63,234 bases of DNA. It comes from an uncultured Acidimicrobiaceae bacterium. Lineage in GTDB: Bacteria; Actinomycetota; Acidimicrobiia; Acidimicrobiales; SZUA-35. The position numbers were made by a program, and so were the translations under genes. Shown piece after piece: positions 49,213-60,078 of the stretch. Position 1 is the stretch's first letter, and each line of letters opens with the position of its first letter. Under the pieces are notes generated by a model, which worked only from the letters and a program-made list of their open reading frames with translations, was not told where the DNA came from and did no database searches. Where the stretch lies: assembly GCA_947259095.1 (NCBI GenBank), contig CAMYLA010000012.1, positions 1-63,234 on the forward strand, written 5' to 3'.

Positions 49213-51069
49213 TCAGTGGCAGTGGTCCGGCGCCGGCAGATCCAGTGCCGGGTTCCGGTCGAAGAAGCCGAACGGCACCCAGGTGCAGCGGGCGTACTCC
49301 ACCGGCATGACCGGATAGTCCTCCGGCCGGGAGCTGTGGGTGAGGCCGAAGCTGTGCCAGACCGTGATATCGGTGTCGACCAACGACCGGTCGGCCCTGG
49401 TCCAGCTGGGAAGGCCCTGGCCGTCCGGTGTGCTCTGGGTGACGTGGTTGCCGGCCGGGAACCGCTCGTCGGCCGACGTCGGGGTGATCCACATGTTCTT
49501 GGTGGCGAAGCCGGCTCGACCGGCGATCCGTGACCTGTCGGATGGGAACAGGGTTGCGGTGTCGGCAGGCAGCAGCTTGAACCCGGTCGGTTGGCCCAGC
49601 CGATTCGTGGCCGCCTGGTTCATCACCCGCCAGGTTCGGGCCTTGGACGCATCGACAACGTCGATCGCCGCCAGCTCGGAGTCGAGCCTGGTGGCCACGG
49701 AACGGAAGGCGTTGTCATGGGGGTTGTCGGGCCCGGGGGGATCGGGGACCACGTCGACCCGATAGGCGGTGTTGTCCGGCCCGTCGACCTCCATGTCGAA
49801 CCGGGCGCAGAACAGGTGCTGGTGGATGGGGGCCGCCACCTCGGGGGCGACGTGGGCCGCGTAGCGGAGGTCGTCGCCGTGGCGGTGACTCTGGGTTGTC
49901 ACGATGCCGGTCAGCTTGATCTCCATCTGGATCGTGCCGTCGACGTAGAGGTACCAGAACAGCCCGTAGTCGTAGTTGCCGACGGTGAAGATGGAGCTGA
50001 TGACCAGCCGACGGCTCCGTCGAACCTCGGCCGTCTCGGTGTGGCTGTCGGTGTGTTTCCAGGCGATCCCGAAGTCCTCCTCGTGGATGCAGATCGCCTG
50101 TTCGACCACCACCGGTTTGCCGTCGTCGAAACACCAGGCGGCGTCCAGGTACGTGATGTCCCCCAGGCAGTCACAGCCGAGCGCGAGTGAGTTGACGCAC
50201 CGGCCCAACCCGATCTCGCCGACATCGAGCGCGTTCTTGAACGCCTGGGTCTCGCGGACCTCGCCGTACGGTACGACCATCTCGGCCAGGCTGGCCCGCC
50301 GCATGATCGGCCGTCGGGTGCCGTCGTCGGTCCAGCCGATCGAATGCAGGACCAGCCCCTCGGTGTGGTCGAGCAAGGCCCGCACGTCCCAGTGCTGCCA
50401 GTGGATGTGGTTGCCGTCGGTGACGGTGAAGCTCGGCCCTTCCGGTTGGGTGATCTCCAGCGGCTTGACGTCCTGGCGTTCGGCAACGGCACCGGCCGAG
50501 AAGTTGCTCTTCTCGGCCGCCAGCGGCCAGATGTCGAGGTCTTCGACCCGGTACACCTCCATGTCGTCGAGGTCGACCCATGCCATCAAGCCGTCGACCG
50601 GCCGGGCGTAGCCGTTGTCGTTCGGGTCCTCCCGGTAGAACAGGATGCACCTGGCCACCCGCCGTCCCTCCTCGTGGCCGAGACCCATGTTGCCGGTCGG
50701 CCAGGGGTCGACCTGGAGCTTGGCGGTGTCATCGATGCCCCGCTTGGCCGCAGCCTCGACGACCCTGGCGTCCTCCCGGACCAGTTTCATGGCCTGAGGC
50801 ACCTCGCCGAAGCCGATCTGAGGCCGCATACCATCGACCGTCCGGACCGTCACCACCTGGCCGGTGGTGAGCGAGACGATCAGCTCGTCGATCTGCTTGG
50901 TGTCGGCGTGGTACAGCCAGACCTCCAACCGTCGCTCGCCGAGGTTGCCCTCGTCGACGGCCACCCGGCGGAACGTGGTCCGTTCACCGACCAGGCCCTT
51001 GTCGGTGACGAGCGCTACCGCCTCGGCGATCTCGGCTTCGGAAAGGAGGGCAAGGGGGGTGGCGACCAT
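49213..51069 (-). CDS. Copper amine oxidase (primary-amine oxidase)
   Basis: The 618-residue enzyme oxidises primary amines to aldehydes with release of ammonia and hydrogen peroxide. TVGNYDY at 362-368 contains the tyrosine (366) that becomes topaquinone. His416 and His418 in HQH, and His572 in TVWHSFGL, are the copper ligands. The N-terminal small domains (about 1-180) are of standard type. No signal peptide, so cytoplasmic as in Arthrobacter. ATG start. Upstream lies a G-rich repeat and the DUF2461 relic. Confidence 0.95.
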   Translation of the reverse strand: MVATPLALLSEAEIAEAVALVTDKGLVGERTTFRRVAVDEGNLGERRLEVWLYHADTKQIDELIVSLTTGQVVTVRTVDGMRPQIGFGEVPQAMKLVREDARVVEAAAKRGIDDTAKLQVDPWPTGNMGLGHEEGRRVARCILFYREDPNDNGYARPVDGLMAWVDLDDMEVYRVEDLDIWPLAAEKSNFSAGAVAERQDVKPLEITQPEGPSFTVTDGNHIHWQHWDVRALLDHTEGLVLHSIGWTDDGTRRPIMRRASLAEMVVPYGEVRETQAFKNALDVGEIGLGRCVNSLALGCDCLGDITYLDAAWCFDDGKPVVVEQAICIHEEDFGIAWKHTDSHTETAEVRRSRRLVISSIFTVGNYDYGLFWYLYVDGTIQMEIKLTGIVTTQSHRHGDDLRYAAHVAPEVAAPIHQHLFCARFDMEVDGPDNTAYRVDVVPDPPGPDNPHDNAFRSVATRLDSELAAIDVVDASKARTWRVMNQAATNRLGQPTGFKLLPADTATLFPSDRSRIAGRAGFATKNMWITPTSADERFPAGNHVTQSTPDGQGLPSWTRADRSLVDTDITVWHSFGLTHSSRPEDYPVMPVEYARCTWVPFGFFDRNPALDLPAPDHCH

Positions 51070-51132
51070 CGGGCCATGCTATTTGCACCCCGTTGCCGGT
51101 GTCGACGCCGGTCGCAGATGTCGCGGGCGTTC

Positions 51133-51160
51133 GGGGTCGGGGTCGGGGTCGGCGTCGGGG
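51133..51160 (+). repeat. G-rich hexanucleotide repeats, possible G-quadruplex
   Basis: Four GGGG runs (51133-51136, 51139-51142, 51145-51148, 51157-51160) are separated by TC, TC and TCGGCGTC. The pattern could fold into a four-tetrad quadruplex on the plus strand. It lies between the amine oxidase start (51069) and the end of the DUF2461 relic. Confidence 0.6.
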
Positions 51161-51517
51161 TCAGAGGTTGGTCACCAGCCAGCGATGGACATCGCCGCAG
51201 GCGTCGAGTCGCTTGGCGCAGTGGGCGACGAACCGGGGTCCGTTGATGGCGGCCGGGACCGGCTCGGGCCAGCGGGCCTGGATCCCGCCCTTGATCCGAA
51301 GCAGGTCGGCCCGGGGATGGTCCTGCGGGTACGGCTTTGGCACCTTCTTGTAGCCCTCGCCTGCGATGTCGAACCCAGGCCGCTTGCCGAGTTCGGCCAG
51401 CGCCGCCGCCAGCGGCGCGCCGCTGAGGTCGTCGTCGATCAGCCGCCGCCACCGCTCGATGTCGGCAATGGCGGCGCCGGTGGCGAACCCGATCTCGTCC
51501 GGCCCGATCCTGACGAA
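51161..51517 (-). pseudogene. DUF2461 family protein, 5' truncated relic
   Basis: From TTC 51517 the frame reads FVRIGPDEIGFATGAAIADIERWRRLID, then GYKKVPKPYPQDHPRADLLRIKGG and a normal end at 51161. This matches the C-terminal half of DUF2461 (TIGR02453) proteins, including the K-Y/P-x-x-HPRADLLR motif. Upstream in the same frame is a stop (TGA near 51562) and no ATG, GTG or TTG. The N-terminal half is missing because the VOC-family gene begins there on the other strand. Deletion of the 5' half is the likely cause. Confidence 0.72.
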
Positions 51518-51607
51518 CGGGGCGGAGGTGTTTCGACATCGGAGACGGATTCTCGGCCGGTGTCGGCCCGGTGATCACCTCGTTCGCCTCCGGCCGTTGA
51601 TCGGCGT

Positions 51608-52396
51608 ATGGTCGTTGCCATGTGGATACGACTTCGCCAGATCGCGGTGGTGACCGCAGACCTCCGCAAGACCGCCATGGACATCGGCACCGTCCTCGGT
51701 GTGGAAGCCTGCTTCACCGACCCCGGCGTCAAACGATTCGGGTTGAAGAACACCCTGTGGCCGGTCGGCAGCCAGTTCCTGGAGGTGGTGACACCGATCG
51801 CCGACAACACGGCGGGCGGGCGGTACATGCAACGCCGTCACGGCGACAGTGGGTACATGTTCATCACCCAGGTCGACGACGTCGGTCGGCGGCGGGCCAG
51901 AGCGGCCGAGCTTGGCATCCGGATCGCCTTTGACCTGTCCTTCCCCGAGGAGGGTCACGACGGCATCCAGCTCCACCCGGCCGACACCGGCGGCACCTTC
52001 TTCGAGATGGACCAGATGACCATGGACGGCGGTGACGAGGTCGGCGGGCCGTGGTACCCGGCCGGCCGCAATTGGGAACCCTACGTGCGGACCGACTACG
52101 TGAGCGGCATCGTTGCGGCCGAGATCCAGAGCCCGGAGCCCGCAACGCTGGCCGGGCGCTGGTCCGACATGGCCGAGATCGACCTCGCCACCGATGACAA
52201 CGGGCACCCCTACCTTCAGCTCGACAACGCCACGGTGCGCTTCGTCGAGGACCAGGACGGCCGGGGGGAGGGGCTCGGCGGCATCGATGTCGCGACCGTG
52301 GATCGCGACGCGATCCTGGCCGGGGCCCGGGCCAGGGACTGCTACGTCAGCGACGACGAGGTCTCGGTGGCCGGCCTCCGGGTCCGTCTTCGGTAG
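51608..52396 (+). CDS. VOC superfamily (glyoxalase-like) protein
   Basis: The 262-residue protein has the paired beta-alpha-beta modules of the vicinal-oxygen-chelate superfamily: IRLRQIAVVTADLRKTAMDIGTVLGVEACF, QFLEVVTPIADNTAGGRYMQRRHGDSGYMFITQVDD and a second module ending GLRVRLR. Glu and His residues in the places of metal ligands (GGTFFEMDQM) are present. The substrate is unknown. ATG 51608 or ATG 51620 can serve. It faces away from the DUF2461 relic. Confidence 0.85.
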   Translation: MVVAMWIRLRQIAVVTADLRKTAMDIGTVLGVEACFTDPGVKRFGLKNTLWPVGSQFLEVVTPIADNTAGGRYMQRRHGDSGYMFITQVDDVGRRRARAAELGIRIAFDLSFPEEGHDGIQLHPADTGGTFFEMDQMTMDGGDEVGGPWYPAGRNWEPYVRTDYVSGIVAAEIQSPEPATLAGRWSDMAEIDLATDDNGHPYLQLDNATVRFVEDQDGRGEGLGGIDVATVDRDAILAGARARDCYVSDDEVSVAGLRVRLR

Positions 52397-52484
52397 CGGC
52401 CGACGGGCGGCCGGGCCCACGCCGGCCCGGAGGTGCCCGAGGTTCCCGAGCCCGGCATCCAGCGGCCGGCGGGGCCGATCCGGG

Positions 52485-53234
52485 TCAGGGCCGGTTGCCG
52501 GTGTTGACGATGCGGAACGACTCGCCGAGGCGGCCCCCCGGGAGCCCACCCCGCTCGCCCCGATCCGCCGCCCATTCGGTGAGCAGCTTCGGCAGGCGGT
52601 CGCCCATCCACTCGGTCTGGGAGACGTGGGCCCGCAGGGCCGCCACCTTGCGATCGAAGACGTCGGTGATGTCGACGGTCAGGTTCGATTCCGATCCCAG
52701 CACCCAGATCCGGTCGACGGTGTGCGGCTTGTGTCCCTCGTCGAGCAACTCGGAGTGGGCTCGGGGGTTGCGCGAGTCGGGGTAGACGGCGGCCACGGTG
52801 GCCTCGGCGGCCGCCAGGTGGTCGGGGTGGCTGCCGTAGAAGCGGTCCCAGTTGCGCTCCGGCGATTGGCTGATGACCACGTTCGGCCGCTCGACGCGAA
52901 TGATCCGGCTGATGTCCCGCCGGAGATCGAGATCGGCGACGACCCGGCCGTCGGGGTGGTGGAGCCAGTGCACGTTCTCGACCCCGACCTCGGCTGCGGC
53001 CGCCGTCTGCTCCGCTTCCCGCATGTCGGCCAACTCGGCCGATGACACCGACATGTCGTCGTCGCCGGCTTCGCCGCTGGTCACGAGGCAATAGGCGACA
53101 TGGCTGCCGGCGTCGGTGAGCGATGCCACCGTCCCCGCCGTTCCGAAGTCGATGTCGTCGGGGTGGGCGACGACCACCAGAACCCTTTCGGGGGCGTCGA
53201 CGTACCCGTCTGCAGTGAGGAGTTGACCAGCCAC
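52485..53234 (-). CDS. PIG-L/LmbE deacetylase family protein
   Basis: The 249-residue zinc hydrolase has AHPDDID at 23-29 and HPDH (about 132-135), the metal-binding motifs of LmbE/MshB/Mca. Family members remove acetyl groups from N-acetylglucosamine derivatives or cut mycothiol conjugates. Whether this one is MshB, Mca or another deacetylase is not decidable from sequence; its short length is unlike Mca. Together with mycothione reductase it agrees with mycothiol chemistry. Start ATG. Confidence 0.9.
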   Translation of the reverse strand: MAGQLLTADGYVDAPERVLVVVAHPDDIDFGTAGTVASLTDAGSHVAYCLVTSGEAGDDDMSVSSAELADMREAEQTAAAAEVGVENVHWLHHPDGRVVADLDLRRDISRIIRVERPNVVISQSPERNWDRFYGSHPDHLAAAEATVAAVYPDSRNPRAHSELLDEGHKPHTVDRIWVLGSESNLTVDITDVFDRKVAALRAHVSQTEWMGDRLPKLLTEWAADRGERGGLPGGRLGESFRIVNTGNRP

Positions 53235-53309
53235 CGTGACAAACCTACTGGTTCCCCGGCGATCGAGGCCGATTGGGCCGGGTGCAGCGGCCGAAGGCAG
53301 CGGTGGGGC

Positions 53310-54959
53310 TCACGCCCGGTCGACGGCCGCGATGACCTCGGCGAATGCCTCGACCCGTTCCGGCCCCTGGTTTCCGGTCAACGCCACACAGAACCGATCG
53401 ACGCCCAGTTGGCCCAGCAGCCCGAATCGCTCGACGTGTTCCTCGGTCGTGGCCGCCGACGAGGCGGCGGCGAATGACTCGGCCGACCGGTCGGGTGGGC
53501 GCAGGGCTTCGACCAGTTCGGCGAGGGATCGGCCCGAGGTGGCGTGGACCAGCGGATTGAGTGTGGTGACCGTGATCGTGCCCCGATCCCGGCCCACCTC
53601 GGCACAGTGAGACTCCAGTACCCCGATCTTGTGGGCCACGGTGGCCGGGTCGCCCATGACGTTGCAGGCGTCGGCGAACCGGGCGGCGAGCCGCAGTGTC
53701 CGCCGTTCTCCTCCGCCGCCGACCAGGATCGGGATCGGGTCCTGCAAGGGGCGGGGATACCCCATGGCCTCCGGAACCTGGAGCACCTTGCCGCTGAACG
53801 GTTTCGCCCCCGGCCCCCACAGCAGCGGCAGCGCCTGCAGTGCGTCCTCCAAGGTGTCGAGCCGGACCTGATCGGGATTGACCGGATAGCCGTAGGCGGC
53901 CTGCTCGGCGCTGAACCAACCTGCGCCGAGCCCACATTCGGCACGACCTGCGGAGAGCACGTCCAGGGTGGCCACGATCTTGGCCAGCAGGCCGATGTTG
54001 CGGTGCTCGACGCCGGTGACCAACGTACCCAGCCGCAGCCGGTCGGTCTTGGCCGCCAGGTAGGCGAGCGTGGTGTAGCACTCCAGCATCGGTTCCCACG
54101 GTCGGCCGACCTGGGGGACCTGGCGAAAGTGGTCCATGACCCACAGGGACCGGAAACCGGCTCGCTCGGCGGCACCGGCGATCGCCACCAGCGTCGGTTC
54201 GATGGGGTCGTCGAAGTCGTAACTCGACACCACCAGGTCGAAGCTCGACGACGTTTCCTGCGGCGCTTCGGGCGTGGCCCGCGGCGTTTCGGGCGTGGTC
54301 GCCTCGGCCGCTCCGGTCGCCCGGTCCACGACGCCGCCCTCCCGGTTCTGGCGGCCCTGCGACTCTCGCCCCTCCCGGTTGAGGTCGCGCCGGGCCCGGT
54401 CGGAGGCGGTGACGGCCGGGTTCGGTTGGTCTGCGGTCGTCACCGGGGCGGTGTCGAGCATCGCCGGGGTGACCAGCCGTACCGGGCCCGGGTCGATCAC
54501 AACGGCGTCGTAGCGTTCGTCGGCCAGCGCCGGCTTCGTCTTGCGCCACTGGCGAAGCTGTTTGTCGAGCACGGTCTTGGGGACAGGATGCCGTCGCCTG
54601 CGGTTGCGGGCCCGGCACATTTCGGGCTCGGTATCGAAGCCGACGGCGACACAGGCCATACCTGCGGCCTCGGCCGCCTCCCGGTAGCGGGCCCGCCGTT
54701 CGGCGTCGAGGCCGATGCTGTCGATGACGGTGGTCAGCCCTTTGCCCAGCCGGATCCCCAGCAGCTGATCGACCAGGGAGAAGGCCTCGGTGCCTGCCGT
54801 CCGGTCGGCCGGGCCGCTCCCGACCAGGGCTCGGAAGTGGTCGGACGACAGGACTTGGCCGGGAAGGAAGTTGGTGTCGGCCCAGGTCGACTTTCCCGCT
54901 CCCGATGGACCGACGAGGATCACCAGCGACGGCGATGGTATGACGGTTTCGTCGACCAC
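53310..54959 (-). CDS. P-loop kinase fused to LLM class F420-dependent oxidoreductase
   Basis: The 549-residue protein joins two enzymes. The N-terminal 150 residues form a polynucleotide-kinase-like P-loop NTPase: VILVGPSGAGKSTWA (about 13-27) as Walker A, SSDHFRAL, and the lid RNRRRRHPVPKTVLDKQLRQW. A charged Ala/Arg/Glu-rich linker (about 180-240) follows. From about 243 the luciferase-like F420 domain begins (VVSSYDFDDPIEPTLVAIAGAAERAGFRSLWVMDHF) and ends near 549. The combination suggests that phosphorylation or adenylylation of a substrate or of an RNA-linked molecule accompanies the hydride transfer. Function is unknown. Confidence 0.85.
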   Translation of the reverse strand: MVDETVIPSPSLVILVGPSGAGKSTWADTNFLPGQVLSSDHFRALVGSGPADRTAGTEAFSLVDQLLGIRLGKGLTTVIDSIGLDAERRARYREAAEAAGMACVAVGFDTEPEMCRARNRRRRHPVPKTVLDKQLRQWRKTKPALADERYDAVVIDPGPVRLVTPAMLDTAPVTTADQPNPAVTASDRARRDLNREGRESQGRQNREGGVVDRATGAAEATTPETPRATPEAPQETSSSFDLVVSSYDFDDPIEPTLVAIAGAAERAGFRSLWVMDHFRQVPQVGRPWEPMLECYTTLAYLAAKTDRLRLGTLVTGVEHRNIGLLAKIVATLDVLSAGRAECGLGAGWFSAEQAAYGYPVNPDQVRLDTLEDALQALPLLWGPGAKPFSGKVLQVPEAMGYPRPLQDPIPILVGGGGERRTLRLAARFADACNVMGDPATVAHKIGVLESHCAEVGRDRGTITVTTLNPLVHATSGRSLAELVEALRPPDRSAESFAAASSAATTEEHVERFGLLGQLGVDRFCVALTGNQGPERVEAFAEVIAAVDRA

Positions 54960-55048
54960 GAGGCCATCCTAGGGTCCAGCCAGGACCCATCGACCACCCC
55001 ACACCACGGCCGACGAAGCGGGACGACGGGAGCCGGGGCGGGGGAAGG

Positions 55049-55663
55049 TCAGAATGAGAACCGCATCTCGGCCGCAAGCTCCTCGGCCGCCTCGGCACCG
55101 GCCAATGCTCCGGAAGCGGTCACGAGCAGTCTCCCGTGGACGACACGATCCGACGACGGGGTGGCTCCCAACTCGGCCATGAGGTCGCCGGCCAGCCAGT
55201 GTCCCGCCGCCTCCCGGCCGTCGAGCACGCCGGTGGCGGCCAGGAGCAGGGACCCGGTGGACACCGCGATGATGCCCCTGGCGTCTGCCGCCACCCCTTT
55301 GAGCCAGTCCACCAGTTCGCTCCGTTCGGCCTCGCGGCGCCATCCAAGGCCACCGGGAATGACCAGACCGTATGGCCGCGCCACCTCGGACAGGGGCTCG
55401 GCGACAACGAACCTCGCCGGCTCAACGGCCACCACGTTGCCTGGCTCGGCCGACACCAGCCGGACGGTGGCCCCCAGCGGTCTGGCCAGGGCGTCGCCCA
55501 CCATCTCCACCTCGGAACTGCACACCCCCCGGTACACCAGGACCGCGACCTCGGCCGAGTCGCCGTGGCTCCAGCCGACCAGCGGCTCCATGGCACCCGG
55601 CGCCAACCGGGTTCTTGTGTCGTCGGCCCGTCGACGCTTGCGCAGGGTCGCTCGCAGGCTCAC
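55049..55663 (-). CDS. DJ-1/PfpI family protein with Ser in place of the nucleophile Cys
   Basis: The product (about 180-204 residues) has the class I glutamine-amidotransferase-like fold: AEVAVLVYRGVCSSEVEMVGDAL, then VIPGGLGWRREAE, and the elbow AVSTGSLLLAATGVLDGREAAGHWLA. In active DJ-1 or AraC-type sensors the elbow reads ...CTGS/A; here the Cys is Ser. Activity is therefore doubtful and a sensor role more likely. GTG 55663 touches GGAGG; ATG 55591 near the first strand is the alternative start. It follows the RIO kinase gene by 10 nt on the same strand. Confidence 0.75.
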   Translation of the reverse strand: MSLRATLRKRRRADDTRTRLAPGAMEPLVGWSHGDSAEVAVLVYRGVCSSEVEMVGDALARPLGATVRLVSAEPGNVVAVEPARFVVAEPLSEVARPYGLVIPGGLGWRREAERSELVDWLKGVAADARGIIAVSTGSLLLAATGVLDGREAAGHWLAGDLMAELGATPSSDRVVHGRLLVTASGALAGAEAAEELAAEMRFSF

Positions 55664-55673
55664 CTCCCAAGCA

Positions 55674-56423
55674 TTACAGCAATCCGAGCAGATCGGCGAA
55701 TACAACCTCGGCGTCGACCGCGATCCCACCACGACCGAACCACTGGCAGATGTTGACGACGTCGGCGTGGAGGAAGTTCAGTCCCTGAGGATTGGCAGCG
55801 ATGTCCACCGCCTGCGGGAAGTCGATGAACCACAGCGTCTCGTCCCACCACAGCAGGTTGTATGCCGAAAGGTCGCCGTGGGCCACACCGGCCGCGGCCA
55901 GCGCCTGCAGCCCCGAGATCAGCTGATCGAAGGCGGCTCGGAGCTCATCGGGATGCAATCTGGCGGCGAACAGCTGTGGGGCGGCTTGACGGTCGTCGCC
56001 GATGTACTGGAGGTCGAAGACGTCATCGCCGTAGGACAGCGGGTACGGCACCGTCACGCCGCACTCCCACAGGCGCAGCATGACGTCGTGTTCATGGCCG
56101 GTCCAACGGTCCTGGAGCAGCCGTTTGCCGTAGGTCGACATCCGTTCGACGGCCCGGCGGTCCCTGGTCTTGCGGAATTGACGGCCCTCCCGGTACTGAA
56201 CGTCGTTGCGGAACGTCGACGCATGCTGGACCCCCAACGCTTCGAGGGCCCCCTTTTGCTTCACCTCCCTCGGCAGGTACCGCTTACGGGCGACGAGGCA
56301 GCGGCGGCCATCGGCGCCCTGTCTCTCGATGAGGTTGATCTGGGCTTCTTTGCCACTTTTGAGAACGCCGAGATCGACGTCTTGATGGGGCTCTGCGACG
56401 AGCCAGTCCGGTGTCGGACGCAC
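55674..56423 (-). CDS. RIO-type serine protein kinase
   Basis: The 249-residue protein is an atypical RIO1-like kinase. The catalytic loop HGDLSAYNLLWW (182-193; Asp184, Asn189) and the metal loop IDFPQAVD (200-207; Asp201) are intact, while the P-loop region is divergent. In archaea and eukaryotes RIO kinases act in small-subunit ribosome maturation; bacterial members are less well studied. GTG 56423 has GAGGGAG 6 nt upstream. Ten nucleotides separate it from the DJ-1-like gene downstream. Confidence 0.9.
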   Translation of the reverse strand: MRPTPDWLVAEPHQDVDLGVLKSGKEAQINLIERQGADGRRCLVARKRYLPREVKQKGALEALGVQHASTFRNDVQYREGRQFRKTRDRRAVERMSTYGKRLLQDRWTGHEHDVMLRLWECGVTVPYPLSYGDDVFDLQYIGDDRQAAPQLFAARLHPDELRAAFDQLISGLQALAAAGVAHGDLSAYNLLWWDETLWFIDFPQAVDIAANPQGLNFLHADVVNICQWFGRGGIAVDAEVVFADLLGLL

Positions 56424-56611
56424 GGTTCACTCCCTCGCACTGGTGGGCGGTTCGAGACACCGGCCGCCGGCACGTGGGGTGCGGCGCTGTCAGGCCCTCC
56501 GAGGGGCGCGGCCGGGAGAGATGGGCAGGCAAACAGTCATATGCACAACCTCCTTCTCCTGGCTGATCAGTACGTCAAAGCGTAGACCAGCATCGGCGAC
56601 GGTGCCGCGAA

Positions 56612-57280
56612 TTATTCCTCGCCGGTCCGCCACGGCTCGTCCAGCTCCCACGGGTACTGGAAGTCGTGGGGGTCATCGGCTCCCTCGAACCTCGGTGCCG
56701 GCCGGTCGACCAGCCGGTAGCCGGTGAGGAAACCGATGATCATGCCGAAGAGATGCCCTTCCCAGGAGATGTCCCCCTGGGGCACGATGCCGGCCAGCAT
56801 CGTGCCGTAGAGGAACATCGCCACCAGGGCCGGGGCCAGGGTGGCCGGCTTCCTGCTTTTCAGCGCCGCTCCGAGCAGTGCGCCGAAGTAGCCGAACACC
56901 AGGCCGCTGGCCCCGATGTGGTTGGAGCCGCCCGCCAACAGCCAGACGAGGCCGCCGCCCCCGATCAGGGTCGTTGCGGTGACGATCAGCCAGAACCTCA
57001 TGCCCCGGAGCATGGTCAGCCAACCCAAGACCAGGAACGGGATGGTGTTCGAGGCGAGGTGGCCGAAGTCGGCGTGGAGCAGCGGCGCCCACAGCACACC
57101 GTCCAGCCCGCTGCTGCGCCTTGGCCCGATCCCGTTCCGCTGGAGTCGGTCGCTGAGCAGGAACGTGTCGGCGATCTCGATGAGCCACATTGCCGCCACA
57201 CACACCAGCAACAAACCGAACCCGGACAGCAGGATCCGGGCCGGCATGCTCCGCTGCTTCGGTTCCAGTGTTTCGGCCAT
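56612..57280 (-). CDS. Rhomboid family intramembrane serine protease
   Basis: The 222-residue polytopic protein has six hydrophobic segments. HADFGHLASNTIPFLVLG gives the H-x-x-x-N motif, GASGLVFGYFG contains the active Ser, and WEGHLFGMIIGFLTGYRL the catalytic His. Rhomboids cut transmembrane substrates within the membrane. The C-terminal tail (about 200-222) is cytoplasmic and acidic. In the 188 nt before the RIO kinase gene I see no further gene. Start ATG. Confidence 0.92.
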   Translation of the reverse strand: MAETLEPKQRSMPARILLSGFGLLLVCVAAMWLIEIADTFLLSDRLQRNGIGPRRSSGLDGVLWAPLLHADFGHLASNTIPFLVLGWLTMLRGMRFWLIVTATTLIGGGGLVWLLAGGSNHIGASGLVFGYFGALLGAALKSRKPATLAPALVAMFLYGTMLAGIVPQGDISWEGHLFGMIIGFLTGYRLVDRPAPRFEGADDPHDFQYPWELDEPWRTGEE

Positions 57281-57333
57281 GGTTCAACGCTACACGGCGA
57301 GTGCAGTATGGCCCGGGGTCGGGCGGGCGGCCG

Positions 57334-57711
57334 TCAGCCGAGACCGGCGAGGAACTTCTCCCGGTCGACCACCACCCGGGTGATGGTGCCCCGGGCCGCC
57401 ACCGTGTCGCCGTCGCGGACCGAGACCTCGAGGGTGACCTGGCGGCCGTCGATCTCGGCCACCGTGGCCAGGATCTGGACCTCGGCCCCGACCGCAGTCG
57501 GGGCCAGATGATCGACCCTGATCCGGAACCCGACGGTGGTCGTGCCGTCTTCCAGCGAAGGGGCCAGCGCCAGCACGGTCGCCTCCTCGCACCAGGCGAT
57601 CATTCGCGGCGTGCCGAGCACCGGAACATCGCCGGAACCCATGGCGATGGCGGTGTCGGCCTCGGTGACGATATGGCTCTTGGCTGCTGCGGCCCCCGTT
57701 TCGATGGTCAT
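57334..57711 (-). CDS. Thioesterase, FlK-like hotdog
   Basis: The 125-residue single-hotdog protein resembles fluoroacetyl-CoA thioesterase FlK and related actinobacterial proteins: VPVLGTPRMIAWCEEATVLAL (29-49) and TVGFRIRVDHLAPTAVGAEV (59-78), where Thr/Glu/His residues form the active site. The His in VDHLAPTAVG is conserved. Acyl-CoA substrate is unknown. It lies 26 nt below the fadB-type gene on the same strand, so co-transcription is likely. Start ATG. Confidence 0.87.
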   Translation of the reverse strand: MTIETGAAAAKSHIVTEADTAIAMGSGDVPVLGTPRMIAWCEEATVLALAPSLEDGTTTVGFRIRVDHLAPTAVGAEVQILATVAEIDGRQVTLEVSVRDGDTVAARGTITRVVVDREKFLAGLG

Positions 57712-57736
57712 GACCAGAGACTAGCCACCGCCGGGG

Positions 57737-59827
<2,091 letters not shown>

Positions 59828-60078
59828 GGGCCCCGACTGTAGAAGTCGCCAACCCCGAAGGCCACTTGGGGCCGATCTCCCGGATCGATGCAGCCCACAG
59901 GGCTCGTTGCGGGAGGTCGGTCGGGATGCTAGAACGGGCCCTCTGGGAGCGAGAAACGAAATCGGTTGCCGGTACAGATGACGACCACAGCCGGGAATGA
60001 ACCCCACCGCGGGTTGCATGACACGATGGCACTCGACGGGACCGGCCAGGCGGCCGAGCGGTCCCGGGTCTTCGCGAC

